From Rhodospirillaceae bacterium (GTDB lineage Bacteria; Pseudomonadota; Alphaproteobacteria; UBA8366; GCA-2717185), in the NCBI GenBank assembly GCA_002717185.1, contig PBDC01000045.1:1-25587 (forward strand): 25,587 nucleotides of DNA, given 5' to 3'. Shown piece by piece: positions 1 to 8,103 of this stretch. The notes under the pieces were generated by a model that made no database searches, had not been told where the DNA came from, and saw only the letters and a list, made by a program, of their open reading frames with translations. Position numbers and translations under genes: made by a program. Numbering within the stretch: position 1 is the first letter of the stretch; every line of letters begins with the position of its first letter.

Positions 1-14
1 CGAGCCGATGTTGT

Positions 15-88
15 TGGAGGTGCGAGCCGGAATCGAACCGGCGTACGTGGATTTGCAATCCACTGCCTAACCACTCGGCCATCGCACC
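15..88 (-). tRNA. tRNA-Cys (GCA)
   Basis: On the minus strand this folds as a complete cloverleaf of 74 nt. The acceptor strands GGTGCGA and TCGCACC pair, the discriminator is T, and the 3' CCA is encoded (15-17). The anticodon stem GTGGA/TCCAC encloses the loop TTGCAAA with anticodon GCA (54-56 on the plus strand), which reads cysteine codons. The T arm GCCGG-TTCGAAT-CCGGC is canonical. U73 is the expected discriminator for cysteine tRNA. A good promoter lies just upstream (106-134). Confidence 0.96.
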
Positions 89-105
89 TAATTACCAAGG
101 CGCGT

Positions 106-134
106 GATATAGTCCGGGCGGACAAGCCGGTCAA
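106..134 (-). promoter_or_regulatory. Sigma-70-type promoter for tRNA-Cys
   Basis: Read on the minus strand, the -35 box TTGACC (129-134) and the -10 box TATATC (106-111) are separated by exactly 17 bases. Transcription would start near position 99, about ten bases before the tRNA 5' end, which suits a stable RNA gene. The call rests on consensus match and position only. Confidence 0.6.
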
Positions 135-300
135 GTCAGCGCATGTCCCTGATTTAGCCGCATTGTCATCGCAAACGGTGAGGGATATAAAAGGTCTCTT
201 TTGCTGGCATGCTTCTTCTTTATCGAGTTTTAGAAATCTTCCGCGTATAAGGTAAAGGAAAGCGAAAGACTATGCTGGTCATTATCGATCATCGCTGATG

Positions 301-317
301 CGAGGAGAGCGCCCTCG
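301..317 (+). promoter_or_regulatory. Hairpin over the ribosome-binding site of the PCMT-like gene
   Basis: CGAGG (301-305) and CCTCG (313-317) are perfect complements with a 7-nt loop, and the second arm ends at the base before the ATG at 318. The first arm carries part of the Shine-Dalgarno-like GAGGAG. If it folds in the mRNA, it would partly hide the ribosome-binding site. The rest of the 229-base gap (89-317) shows no other gene or clear promoter for this strand. Confidence 0.35.
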
Positions 318-971
318 ATGAATTTCGAAGATGCAAGACGTATCATGGTGGACAGCCAGCTGCGCCCCAATCGTGTCACCAACGAGGGGGTGCTAGCGGC
401 CATGGGAACTCTGCCGCGCGAACAGTTCGTGCCAGAGGTTCAGCGGCCGGTTGCCTATGTGGACGAGGATCTGGCGATTGCGCCGGGGCGCTACAATATG
501 GAACCACTCACCCTCGCGCGTTTAGTGCAAGCCGCTGCGCCAAAGTCGTTCGAACTGTGTTTGGTTGTAGGGGCTGGTACTGGTTACTCGGCTGCCGTCT
601 TCGCGCGGCTTTGCGATACCGTATTCGCGTTGGAAAGTGATGGCGCGCTGACGGCATCGACCTCGGCCTTGATGTCGGATCTGGCTTTGGACAACATTGT
701 CATCGTAGAAGGTGCGTTGGTGGATGGATTGCCGAAGCAAGGGCCCTATGACGTCATCATGGTAAACGGTGGGGTCAAAATGTTGCCTGATGCCCTGACT
801 GATCAACTCGCGGATGGGGGACGAATGGTGACGGTGATGATCGACGAGGCTGGTTTGGGGCGTGCCGTGCTGATAGTCAAAGGCGCTACTGGTATTTCCC
901 AGAGAGTGCTGTTCGATGCTTCTATTCCTGCCCTGCCTGAGTTTGAAAAAGAGGCAGGTTTTGTGTTTTAG
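318..971 (+). CDS. Divergent protein-L-isoaspartate O-methyltransferase-like protein
   Basis: This 217-residue protein has the PCMT-family fold. The N-terminal segment contains LPREQFVP (32-39, compare VPRDKFVP in the canonical enzyme at 21434), and the SAM-binding motif I is VVGAGTGY (83-90). Canonical enzymes repair L-isoaspartyl residues in damaged proteins and carry GQTISQP before motif I. Here the matching segment reads GRYNMEP (57-63), so normal isoaspartyl repair is doubtful. A similar protein is commonly found just upstream of tolC in alphaproteobacteria (recalled, not searched). It ends 140 bases before the tolC start and may be co-transcribed with it. A canonical pcm gene is also present in this window, so this copy probably has another role, possibly methylating a different target or acting without catalysis. 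Family assignment is strong; function is open. Confidence 0.85.
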   Translation: MNFEDARRIMVDSQLRPNRVTNEGVLAAMGTLPREQFVPEVQRPVAYVDEDLAIAPGRYNMEPLTLARLVQAAAPKSFELCLVVGAGTGYSAAVFARLCDTVFALESDGALTASTSALMSDLALDNIVIVEGALVDGLPKQGPYDVIMVNGGVKMLPDALTDQLADGGRMVTVMIDEAGLGRAVLIVKGATGISQRVLFDASIPALPEFEKEAGFVF

Positions 972-1111
972 CGCTGTTTCTATTCAACATTTTGTGGTTT
1001 ATTCCGCTTGGCGTCATGCTGAGAGGTAGCCAATTGGGGCAGTTCGGACTGGGTATGAAAAATGAATTGGACGGCCGCGGTATCGTAGGTCGTGCTGGAA
1101 AAGGAAAAGCC

Positions 1112-2524
1112 ATGCGGCGGGTATCCGTCTTAGTCTTTTTGTTGTTAGGAACTGCGACTGTAGCGCTAGGTGAGGCGCGTGCGCAGGACCTGATGGAGGC
1201 CCTATCGCTCGCTTACACGAATAATCCGACGCTGCAAGCGCAGCGGGCGCGCTTGCGTTCCGTAGATGAAGGTGTGCCGCAGGCGCGTTCGGGATGGCGG
1301 CCAGATGTCGAGTTCACCACTGAGGTCGGTGGACTGCGTCGCCGAGCCAGTAATTCTAGCGTTTCTGGTTCAGGCGATGACGACCGGTCGTTCTACAATG
1401 GTGGTTTCAGTATTACGCAGAATGTTTATGAAGGTGGAAGTACAGAGGCGGAAATCAAACAGGCAAAACACGCAGTCAGTGCGGAACGTGCCCGTCTGGT
1501 GACGACAGAACAGGAAGTGCTGCTGGATGCTGCCACTGCCTATATGGATGTGTTTCAGGAAGAGGCCGTCCTGAGGCTCAACATAAACAACGAACAGGTG
1601 CTGGCGCGGCAGTTACAGGCAACACGCGACCGGTTTAACGTAGGTGAGGTGACACGAACCGACGTGGCTCAGGCTGAATCACGCCTTGCTCGCGCTACAG
1701 CGGAACGAATCCAGGCTGAAGGCGACTTGGAGGTGAGCCGCGCGTTCTATGAGCAAATCGTGGGTGAGAAGCCTTCGACGGTTCCCAATCCTGGCTACCC
1801 GGTCGCCCTTCCAAAGGGGGTTGACGAAGCGATCTCGCTGGCCCTAAACGGCAATCCGGCGGTTGTCAGCGCAACTTATGACGAACGCTCTGCGCGCGCC
1901 TACGTTGATGTGGTAAAGAGCGAATTACTGCCTTCGATAGACCTGGTCGGCGATGCGTCGCATAGTCGAAATGCAAGTGCCTCGGACCAGACCATAAACG
2001 ATATAACGGTGAGCGTGGAAGTTTCGGTGCCGCTGTATCAGCAAGGGGCGGTGTCGAGCCGGGTTCGTGAAGCGATTCAGCTCGCGGGCGAAAACCAATT
2101 GCAGGTCGAGGAGGCAAGGCGCGCGGCGATCGAAGACGCAAGAAGTGGTTTCGAGCAATTACTCACTGCGCGGGCGAGTATTCAATCGCGTGAAGCTGGT
2201 GTGCGCGCCGCGAAGATTGCTTTAGAAGGTGTAGAGCAAGAGGCAGCAGTGGGATCGCGGACAGTTTTAGACGTTCTCGATGCCGAGCAGGAACTTCTCG
2301 ACGCTCAGGTAAATTTGGTGCGGGACCAGCGCGATGCGATCGTTGCGAGCTACCAGTTACTGGCTGCAGTGGGACGGTTGACGGCTCGTGATTTGTCGCT
2401 ACCGGTCGACGTTTACGACCTGGATTCGCATTACCTGAAGGTGCGTAACAAGCTGTGGGGATTTGAAGGCTCTCTCTTTGATCTCGGTCCTTCGAAGAAT
2501 AAAAAGGCGCTTATTAAAAAGTAG
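1112..2524 (+). CDS. tolC: TolC-family outer membrane efflux/secretion channel
   Basis: This 470-residue protein matches TolC-type outer membrane factors, which form a trimeric beta-barrel and periplasmic tunnel for type I secretion and RND or MFS efflux. The N-terminus is a clear Sec signal peptide with a hydrophobic core (about 4-20) and a likely cleavage after ARA (residue 24). Two repeated outer-membrane-efflux halves follow. The first starts at LMEALSLAYTNNPTL and the second at AISLALNGNPAV, and both are rich in long amphipathic helices. ATG 1112 is preferred over an in-frame TTG at 992 because it follows the purine-rich GGAAAAGGAAAAG and directly starts the signal peptide. No inner-membrane pump or adaptor is adjacent, so it is probably a general TolC serving several partners. 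Confidence 0.93.
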   Translation: MRRVSVLVFLLLGTATVALGEARAQDLMEALSLAYTNNPTLQAQRARLRSVDEGVPQARSGWRPDVEFTTEVGGLRRRASNSSVSGSGDDDRSFYNGGFSITQNVYEGGSTEAEIKQAKHAVSAERARLVTTEQEVLLDAATAYMDVFQEEAVLRLNINNEQVLARQLQATRDRFNVGEVTRTDVAQAESRLARATAERIQAEGDLEVSRAFYEQIVGEKPSTVPNPGYPVALPKGVDEAISLALNGNPAVVSATYDERSARAYVDVVKSELLPSIDLVGDASHSRNASASDQTINDITVSVEVSVPLYQQGAVSSRVREAIQLAGENQLQVEEARRAAIEDARSGFEQLLTARASIQSREAGVRAAKIALEGVEQEAAVGSRTVLDVLDAEQELLDAQVNLVRDQRDAIVASYQLLAAVGRLTARDLSLPVDVYDLDSHYLKVRNKLWGFEGSLFDLGPSKNKKALIKK

Positions 2525-2619
2525 AACAACGAAGAACGAGAAACGGTGGAAAATTTCGGCGGGATTAAAGCGGGGAATTTATTGCAATTGTTCTACGTAT
2601 TAGACGGGAAGGGCGAAAG

Positions 2620-3075
2620 ATGAGCGACGCCGCGGGCCAAGAACCGTCGATGGAGGAAATTCTGGCTTCCATTCGGAAGGTAATTGCGGAAGATGACGAA
2701 GAGGGGACAGAGGCCGAGGAGGAAATCGCCGAGGCTGAGCCCAAACCGGTGTTTGAAGAGGATGACACCCTCGAGCTGACCGAAGAATTTGAGCCAGATC
2801 TTGCCGAGGAAATTGCACTCGTAGACGAAGTTCTTAATGACGAAGGACTTGTCTCCGCTGTGACGACCGAAGCTGGTGCATCAGCGTTTGCGCAGCTTGC
2901 GGGCGCGAACGACTCCAACCTCATGCTCGGTCGTGCCGACCGCACGCTGGAGTCATTGGTCCGAGAAGTCATGCGACCTTTGCTCAGCTCATGGCTTGAG
3001 GCGAATCTCCCGAATGTGGTAGAGCGGCTCGTGCAGGCAGAAATTCAAAAAATGTCGGACAAAATTGAGCGATGA
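2620..3075 (+). CDS. popZ: PopZ-family polar organising protein (DUF2497)
   Basis: The 151-residue protein has the PopZ layout. A short N-terminal helix contains PSMEEILASIRKVIAED (9-25), a long acidic linker follows, and the conserved C-terminal oligomerisation helices occupy about 107-151 (LVREVMRPLLSSWLEANLP and the helix after it). In Caulobacter, PopZ forms a polymeric matrix at the cell poles that captures ParB-parS and recruits cell-cycle signalling proteins through its N-terminal helix. Residues 24-76 are about half Asp/Glu with few prolines, unlike the proline-and-acid-rich Caulobacter linker. GGAAGGGCGAAAG precedes the ATG. The gene lies between tolC and valS; popZ upstream of valS is the arrangement I recall from Caulobacter. 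Confidence 0.9.
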   Translation: MSDAAGQEPSMEEILASIRKVIAEDDEEGTEAEEEIAEAEPKPVFEEDDTLELTEEFEPDLAEEIALVDEVLNDEGLVSAVTTEAGASAFAQLAGANDSNLMLGRADRTLESLVREVMRPLLSSWLEANLPNVVERLVQAEIQKMSDKIER

Positions 3076-3142
3076 TAGTTTGTTGCTTGGTACCGGGGCA
3101 CGCTAGCTAGGCTAACCAGATACGAAGAAGGGACGTTCAGCG

Positions 3143-5794
3143 ATGCTGGACAAAACATATCGGCCCGAGACGGTCGAAAGCACGCATTATGAGCGCTGGA
3201 ATGATTCCGGCGCTTTTGCCTGTGGGCGGAATAATAAAGGGCAACCATACACGATCGTTATCCCGCCACCGAATGTCACTGGCAGTCTGCATATCGGTCA
3301 TGCGCTGAATAACACGCTTCAAGATATCCTGATCCGTTATGAGCGAATGCGCGGACGAGATGCTTTGTGGCAGCCGGGCACCGACCATGCCGGGATTGCT
3401 ACGCAGATGGTCGTAGAAAGGCAGCTGGAAGAAGCGGGATCATCACGCAAGCTGTTAGGGCGTGAAAAATTTATCGAAACTGTTTGGAATTGGAAGGCGG
3501 AATCAGGCGGTACGATTTTGCGGCAACTGCACCGTCTGGGCGCATCCTGTGATTGGAGCCGTGAGCGGTTCACCATGGACGACGGGTTGAGCGATGCCGT
3601 GCACAAGGTGTTTGTCGATCTCTACAACGAAGGCCTGATCTACAAGGATCAGCGCTTGGTCAACTGGGATCCCCGCTTCCAGACGGCTATTTCTGACCTT
3701 GAGGTTCAGCAGCAGGAGGTCAAGGGAAACCTCTGGTACTTCAACTACCCAATTGCGGGTGAGGAGAATCGTTTCCTCACCGTTGCAACTACCCGTCCGG
3801 AGACGATGCTGGGCGACACTGCAGTGGCCGTGCACCCGGATGACGAACGCTATACAGACCTTATTGGGAAGTATTGCATATTGCCGTTGGTCGGGCGCCG
3901 GATTGTAATCGTTGCTGATGAGCACGCCGATCCAGAGCAGGGCTCCGGTGCGGTGAAGATCACGCCAGCGCATGACTTCAACGATTTTGAGGTTGGCCGT
4001 CGGCACGATTTGGAGATGATCAACATCTTCGACATTGACGCGCGTATCAACGAGCACGCGCCTGAAAAATATCGTGGTCTCGACCGTTTTGAGGCGCGAA
4101 ATGTCATTGTTGCCGATATGGAGGCGGAAGGCTATTTCGACCGGGTCGAAGATAAGGTGCACATGGTGCCTTATGCCGACCGTGGTGGTGTGCCAATCGA
4201 GCCCTATCTCACGGAACAATGGTTCGTCGATGCCAAGACTTTGGCAAAACCAGCGATCAAGGCGGTCGAGGACGGTCGGGTCAAGTTCGTCCCGGAAAAT
4301 TGGAGCAAGACCTATTTCGAATGGATGCGCAACATTCAGCCCTGGTGTATTTCGCGACAGTTGTGGTGGGGGCACCAGATCCCGGCATGGTATGGTCCTG
4401 ATGGCGAAATCTTCGTTGCATGCAACGAAGAAGAGGCGCTTGCCGCGGCGGAAGTGCACTACGGTCAGGCAACGGCGTTGACGCGTGATGAGGATGTACT
4501 CGATACCTGGTTTTCATCGGGCCTGTGGCCATTTTCGACCTTAGGCTGGCCAGAGGAGACGCCTGAATTAGCACGCCATTATCCAACCGACGTATTGGTT
4601 ACAGGATTCGACATCATCTTCTTCTGGGTGGCTCGCATGATGATGCTCGGTATGCATTTCATGAAGGAAGTGCCGTTCCGAACCGTCTACGTGCACGCTT
4701 TGGTGCGCGATGCCAGTGGGCAGAAAATGTCCAAGTCGAAAGGGAACATTATCGATCCGCTGAAACTGATCGACGAGTTTGGCGGCGATGCGCTGCGCTT
4801 TACCCTGGCATCGCTGGCGGCGCAGGGACGCGATATCAAGCTGTCGGAGGAACGCGTCGCCGGGTCACGAAACTTTGCAACCAAGCTTTGGAACGCTGCA
4901 CGCTTCTGTGAGATGAACGAGTGTGTGCCCGTCGCCACTTTCGATCCAGCGTTGTGTCAACAAACGATCAACCGTTGGATCGTTGGAGAGGTTGCCATCT
5001 GTGCGAGAGGCATCGATCATTACCTCGCTGCCTATCGTTTCAACGACGCCGCGCAAACGATCTACCAGTTCATCTGGGGCACATTCTGTGATTGGTATGT
5101 TGAGTTATCCAAATCGCTGCTTAACGGCGACGACGGGGCGGCACGCGATGAGACGCGGGCGACAACCGGTTGGGCAATGACACAACTGCTACGACTTTTG
5201 CACCCCTTCATGCCCTTTATTACCGAGGAACTCTGGACACAATTCGGGGACACCGACAGGGGCATGCTGATCGGAGAAGCATGGCCCAACCATGGCGATG
5301 CTTTGGATGACGAGGCGGTGCGGGTCGAAATGGGCTGGGTCGTCGACTTGATTTCGGGCGTTCGGTCGGTACGTGCGGAAATGAATGTGTCTCCAGGTGC
5401 ACAAATTCCCTTATTGCTAACTGGGACTAACGATATGAGTGCCAGCTGGTTGAACCGGCACAATGCACTGATAAGGCGGATGGCAAGGCTGTCTTCGGCA
5501 TCGCTAAGCGATACAGTTCCAAAAGGTGCGGTTCAACTCGTGCATGGCGAAGCGACGGCAGCACTGCCCCTCGCTGACGTTATAGATATCGATCAGGAAA
5601 AGGCGCGGCTGAAAACAGCGATCGCTAAGTCTGATGGTGAGATCAGCAAGTTGGAGAAGAAGCTCGACAATCAACAGTTTCTTGCGAAGGCGCCGGAACA
5701 GGTCGTGGAGGAGCAGCGAGAACGCCTAACCGCTTCGCAAACAACACGAGCCAAATTGGCCGACGCGCTGGAGCGTTTGTCGGCTGCGATTTAG
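3143..5794 (+). CDS. valS: Valyl-tRNA synthetase
   Basis: This 883-residue class I synthetase charges tRNA-Val with valine in the cytoplasm. The ATP-binding HIGH motif is at residues 50-53, after PPPNVTGSL, and KMSKSKG is at 528-534. Between them lies the CP1 editing domain, with the typical TTRPETMLGDTAVAVHP segment, which hydrolyses mischarged Thr-tRNA-Val. The C-terminal anticodon-binding region is followed by a short coiled coil (about residues 815-883, rich in Lys, Glu and Leu), as in other ValRS. Length is normal for the bacterial enzyme. AAGGGA lies about ten bases before the ATG. I see no T-box leader or other regulatory element in the 67-base gap after popZ. Confidence 0.98.
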   Translation: MLDKTYRPETVESTHYERWNDSGAFACGRNNKGQPYTIVIPPPNVTGSLHIGHALNNTLQDILIRYERMRGRDALWQPGTDHAGIATQMVVERQLEEAGSSRKLLGREKFIETVWNWKAESGGTILRQLHRLGASCDWSRERFTMDDGLSDAVHKVFVDLYNEGLIYKDQRLVNWDPRFQTAISDLEVQQQEVKGNLWYFNYPIAGEENRFLTVATTRPETMLGDTAVAVHPDDERYTDLIGKYCILPLVGRRIVIVADEHADPEQGSGAVKITPAHDFNDFEVGRRHDLEMINIFDIDARINEHAPEKYRGLDRFEARNVIVADMEAEGYFDRVEDKVHMVPYADRGGVPIEPYLTEQWFVDAKTLAKPAIKAVEDGRVKFVPENWSKTYFEWMRNIQPWCISRQLWWGHQIPAWYGPDGEIFVACNEEEALAAAEVHYGQATALTRDEDVLDTWFSSGLWPFSTLGWPEETPELARHYPTDVLVTGFDIIFFWVARMMMLGMHFMKEVPFRTVYVHALVRDASGQKMSKSKGNIIDPLKLIDEFGGDALRFTLASLAAQGRDIKLSEERVAGSRNFATKLWNAARFCEMNECVPVATFDPALCQQTINRWIVGEVAICARGIDHYLAAYRFNDAAQTIYQFIWGTFCDWYVELSKSLLNGDDGAARDETRATTGWAMTQLLRLLHPFMPFITEELWTQFGDTDRGMLIGEAWPNHGDALDDEAVRVEMGWVVDLISGVRSVRAEMNVSPGAQIPLLLTGTNDMSASWLNRHNALIRRMARLSSASLSDTVPKGAVQLVHGEATAALPLADVIDIDQEKARLKTAIAKSDGEISKLEKKLDNQQFLAKAPEQVVEEQRERLTASQTTRAKLADALERLSAAI

Positions 5795-5813
5795 CTGTAG
5801 CGCGCCACAATCC

Positions 5814-7262
5814 ATGAGGCGTATTTATTCGAGCCTTGCTGCCGCAGTCCTAATTTTCCAGAGTAATCCCTCTGTAGCGCATGCCTTTGGGCAACGATAT
5901 GACCTTCCAGCACCGCTCTGGATCTATCTGAGCGGTGCCGGAGCAGCGGTCGCGCTGTCTTTTGTCATCATGGCGATAATCCTGCAGTCGACGGACCGGT
6001 TTGCCGTGCCGACATTGCCGCTCTCGACTGCACCGGTCTGTCGTTGGCTGGCGCATCCGTTGTTCTTAGGTTTTTTGCAGGCCTTATCAGTGGGAATCTT
6101 TATGGTCGTTCTGGCGACTGGTTTCTTCGGTGTCCAAAACCCCATACGGAATTTTGCTGCACCAATGGTTTGGGTGATCTGGTGGATCGGCCTGGCGATT
6201 GTGTCGGCGCTTCTTGGCGATCTGTGGCGTATCATCAACCCGTGGCGTACGTTGTACCGCTGGGGCGAAAGATTATTCGGACACACCAATGTGTCGCGGA
6301 CATATCCTGCGCTACTTGGATATTGGCCCGCCGTCGTCCTATTCGCAATATTCGCATGGCTTGAACTGATCTCGGAAACAGGCGAGTCGCCAAGACAGCT
6401 TGCATATTTGATCGTCATCTACTCGGTTATCACTTTGTGGGGTATGGGGACCTATGGACCCGAGACGTGGCTCAAGCATGGTGAGGCATTTACGGTTGCC
6501 TTTTCCTTGTTCGGACGCTTTGCCCCGATGGGGGCTGACAGGCAGGGTCGTTGGGTGCTGCGCCCGCCGGCGATAGCCCTGCTGACCCAAAAACCTGTCG
6601 CGTCATCGCTCGCCGCTTTCGTTCTTCTAATCCTCTCAACAGTCACCTATGACGGGTTCCTCGAGACGCCGGCTTGGGGCTCTGTCCTTGGGTGGATCGC
6701 CGAAGACGCAACCTTACGGCCATTGTTTGTCTGGCTGCAGGAAGCTGGTGTCAACCTCCACAAGTTGGCCAAGACGTTGGGATTAGCAGTCTTTGTACTC
6801 GGTTTCGTCGCGGCCTTTTTGCTGTTCTGTGGTTTTATGCGACAAATGGGTGGTGCCGGTTCATTCAGGAATATCGCTGGCACTTTTGTGCTGACCCTGC
6901 TCCCGATCGCGATCGCTTATCATCTGGCGCACTATCTCTCCTATTTTTTGGTGTCGGGCCAGCTAATTATCCCGCTGATCTCCGATCCTTTCGGTCAAGG
7001 CTGGGACTTGATAGGCACGGCGGATTACAAGATTGATATTGGGATAGTCAACGCCAAGTTCGTCTGGTACCTGTCAGTGTTATCGATCGTGTTAGGCCAT
7101 TTGATAGCGGTATATCTGGCGCACGTGACGGCGTTGCGGGTTTTTCCGACGGAGCGTGCCGCACTGTTGAGCCAATTGCCCATGATCGTGCTGATGGTTG
7201 GTTATACAATGGTCAGCCTGTGGATCTTGTCCCAACCCGTGGTCGAGAGTTCTTTTCTGTGA
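5814..7262 (+). CDS. Conserved multi-pass membrane protein of unknown function
   Basis: This 482-residue protein starts with a probable cleavable signal peptide ending in VAHA (residue 24), then FGQRYDLPAPLW. About ten hydrophobic helices follow, roughly at 34-58, 82-105, 118-140, 167-187, 196-214, 262-283, 323-343, 353-381, 420-445 and 454-474. Several helices carry histidines (AYHLAHYLSYF; GHLIAVYLAH), and TYDGFL and SDPFGQGWDLIGT look like conserved loops. The 'H-F/L-G-x-R-x-DLP-x-P-x-W' start recalls a family found in proteobacteria, actinobacteria and archaea that is sometimes labelled 'fenitrothion hydrolase'. That label comes from memory and I would not use it as a function. The gene lies 19 bases after valS and 7 bases before a SAM methyltransferase, so the two probably share a transcript. 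Confidence 0.8.
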   Translation: MRRIYSSLAAAVLIFQSNPSVAHAFGQRYDLPAPLWIYLSGAGAAVALSFVIMAIILQSTDRFAVPTLPLSTAPVCRWLAHPLFLGFLQALSVGIFMVVLATGFFGVQNPIRNFAAPMVWVIWWIGLAIVSALLGDLWRIINPWRTLYRWGERLFGHTNVSRTYPALLGYWPAVVLFAIFAWLELISETGESPRQLAYLIVIYSVITLWGMGTYGPETWLKHGEAFTVAFSLFGRFAPMGADRQGRWVLRPPAIALLTQKPVASSLAAFVLLILSTVTYDGFLETPAWGSVLGWIAEDATLRPLFVWLQEAGVNLHKLAKTLGLAVFVLGFVAAFLLFCGFMRQMGGAGSFRNIAGTFVLTLLPIAIAYHLAHYLSYFLVSGQLIIPLISDPFGQGWDLIGTADYKIDIGIVNAKFVWYLSVLSIVLGHLIAVYLAHVTALRVFPTERAALLSQLPMIVLMVGYTMVSLWILSQPVVESSFL

Positions 7263-7269
7263 GGCTGAT

Positions 7270-8103
7270 ATGAATGAGGCGAAGGAGCAGGCATGGGATC
7301 CGAAACGTGCTGCCGCGTGGGACAAATGGTTCCCGATCCTGGAAGATGGTGCGCAGGTGTTGAGCGACCGCATGGTGGCACTTGCGGGGATCCAATCTGG
7401 CAATCGAGTGCTCGATGTGGCCACCGGGCTGGGCGAGCCAGCGGCGACAGCCGCGCGTGCCGTCGGTCCGGATGGCCATGTGGATGGGGTCGACCTTTCG
7501 CCAGGTATGCTCGATTTTGCAAAACGCCGCGCAAAACGTTTGGGCCTGACTAACCTGTTATTCCGAGAAGCAGACGCCAACGCGCTTGGAGCGCTGGCCC
7601 GGCCGTACGATGCCATCTTGTGCCGCTGGGGTCTTATGTTTGTGCGGGATCTGAAAGTGACCCTGCAGTCGCTCCATTCGCTGTTGAGGCCCGAGGGTCG
7701 AATTTCTGCGGCGATCTGGGGGTCTCCAGAAGACGCGCCGGCACTCAGCATGGGCAATAGGTTTGTCTTGTCGGCGCTCGGGCTTCCACCGCCCAATGAG
7801 GGGGCCGGGACACCCTTCGCACTTTCTGACGTAGCAGCCGCGGCAGAGGTTTTCAATGAGGTTGGGTTCTCCGAAGTATCAGGAGAGTGGCTTCCTGTCA
7901 CCTATACCTTCCAATCAGTTGAGGAGTTCATTCAGTTCAGGCGCGAACGCTCGAAGCCGCTGGAAGACCGTATCGCGCATTTTCCATCCGCCGACCGCGA
8001 TGCCGCGTGGCAGAGCGTTGCCGAAGCCGCCCAGGGCTACGCGGATGAAGCGGGCATCGTGCGTATGGCGAACAAAGCCTATGTGATCAGCGCCATGCGA
8101 TAG
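7270..8103 (+). CDS. Class I SAM-dependent methyltransferase
   Basis: The 277-residue protein has a UbiE/Methyltransf_11-like Rossmann domain. Motif I is VLDVATGLG (47-55), the acidic residue that contacts SAM lies in VDGVDLSPGML, and the post-motif segment reads ILCRWGLMFV. The C-terminal third (EVSGEWLPVTYTFQSVEEFIQF) resembles methyltransferases acting on small molecules or quinones. The substrate cannot be told from sequence. UbiE itself is unlikely, because the gene is not with ubi genes and the C-terminus is extended. ATG 7270 is preferred over an upstream in-frame start at 7198, which would overlap the preceding gene by 65 bases. The 7-base spacing to the membrane-protein gene suggests translational coupling. 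Confidence 0.85.
   Translation: MNEAKEQAWDPKRAAAWDKWFPILEDGAQVLSDRMVALAGIQSGNRVLDVATGLGEPAATAARAVGPDGHVDGVDLSPGMLDFAKRRAKRLGLTNLLFREADANALGALARPYDAILCRWGLMFVRDLKVTLQSLHSLLRPEGRISAAIWGSPEDAPALSMGNRFVLSALGLPPPNEGAGTPFALSDVAAAAEVFNEVGFSEVSGEWLPVTYTFQSVEEFIQFRRERSKPLEDRIAHFPSADRDAAWQSVAEAAQGYADEAGIVRMANKAYVISAMR

Noticed and set aside
992..1111. In-frame N-terminal extension of tolC from a TTG at 992
   Set aside because: It would place about 40 polar residues before a clear signal peptide, and ATG 1112 has a purine-rich ribosome-binding site directly upstream.
3076..3142. Promoter or T-box leader for valS
   Set aside because: The best -35/-10 pair has a 19-base spacing and the gap is far too short for a T-box; nothing supports a call.
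3503..4459. Long open frame of 318 codons on the minus strand inside valS
   Set aside because: It lies fully opposite a well-conserved synthetase gene, shows no recognisable domain, and is a codon-bias shadow.
7092..7901. Open frame of 269 codons on the minus strand over the membrane protein and methyltransferase genes
   Set aside because: Low-complexity Ser/Ala/Pro-rich translation with no domain; a shadow of the plus-strand genes.
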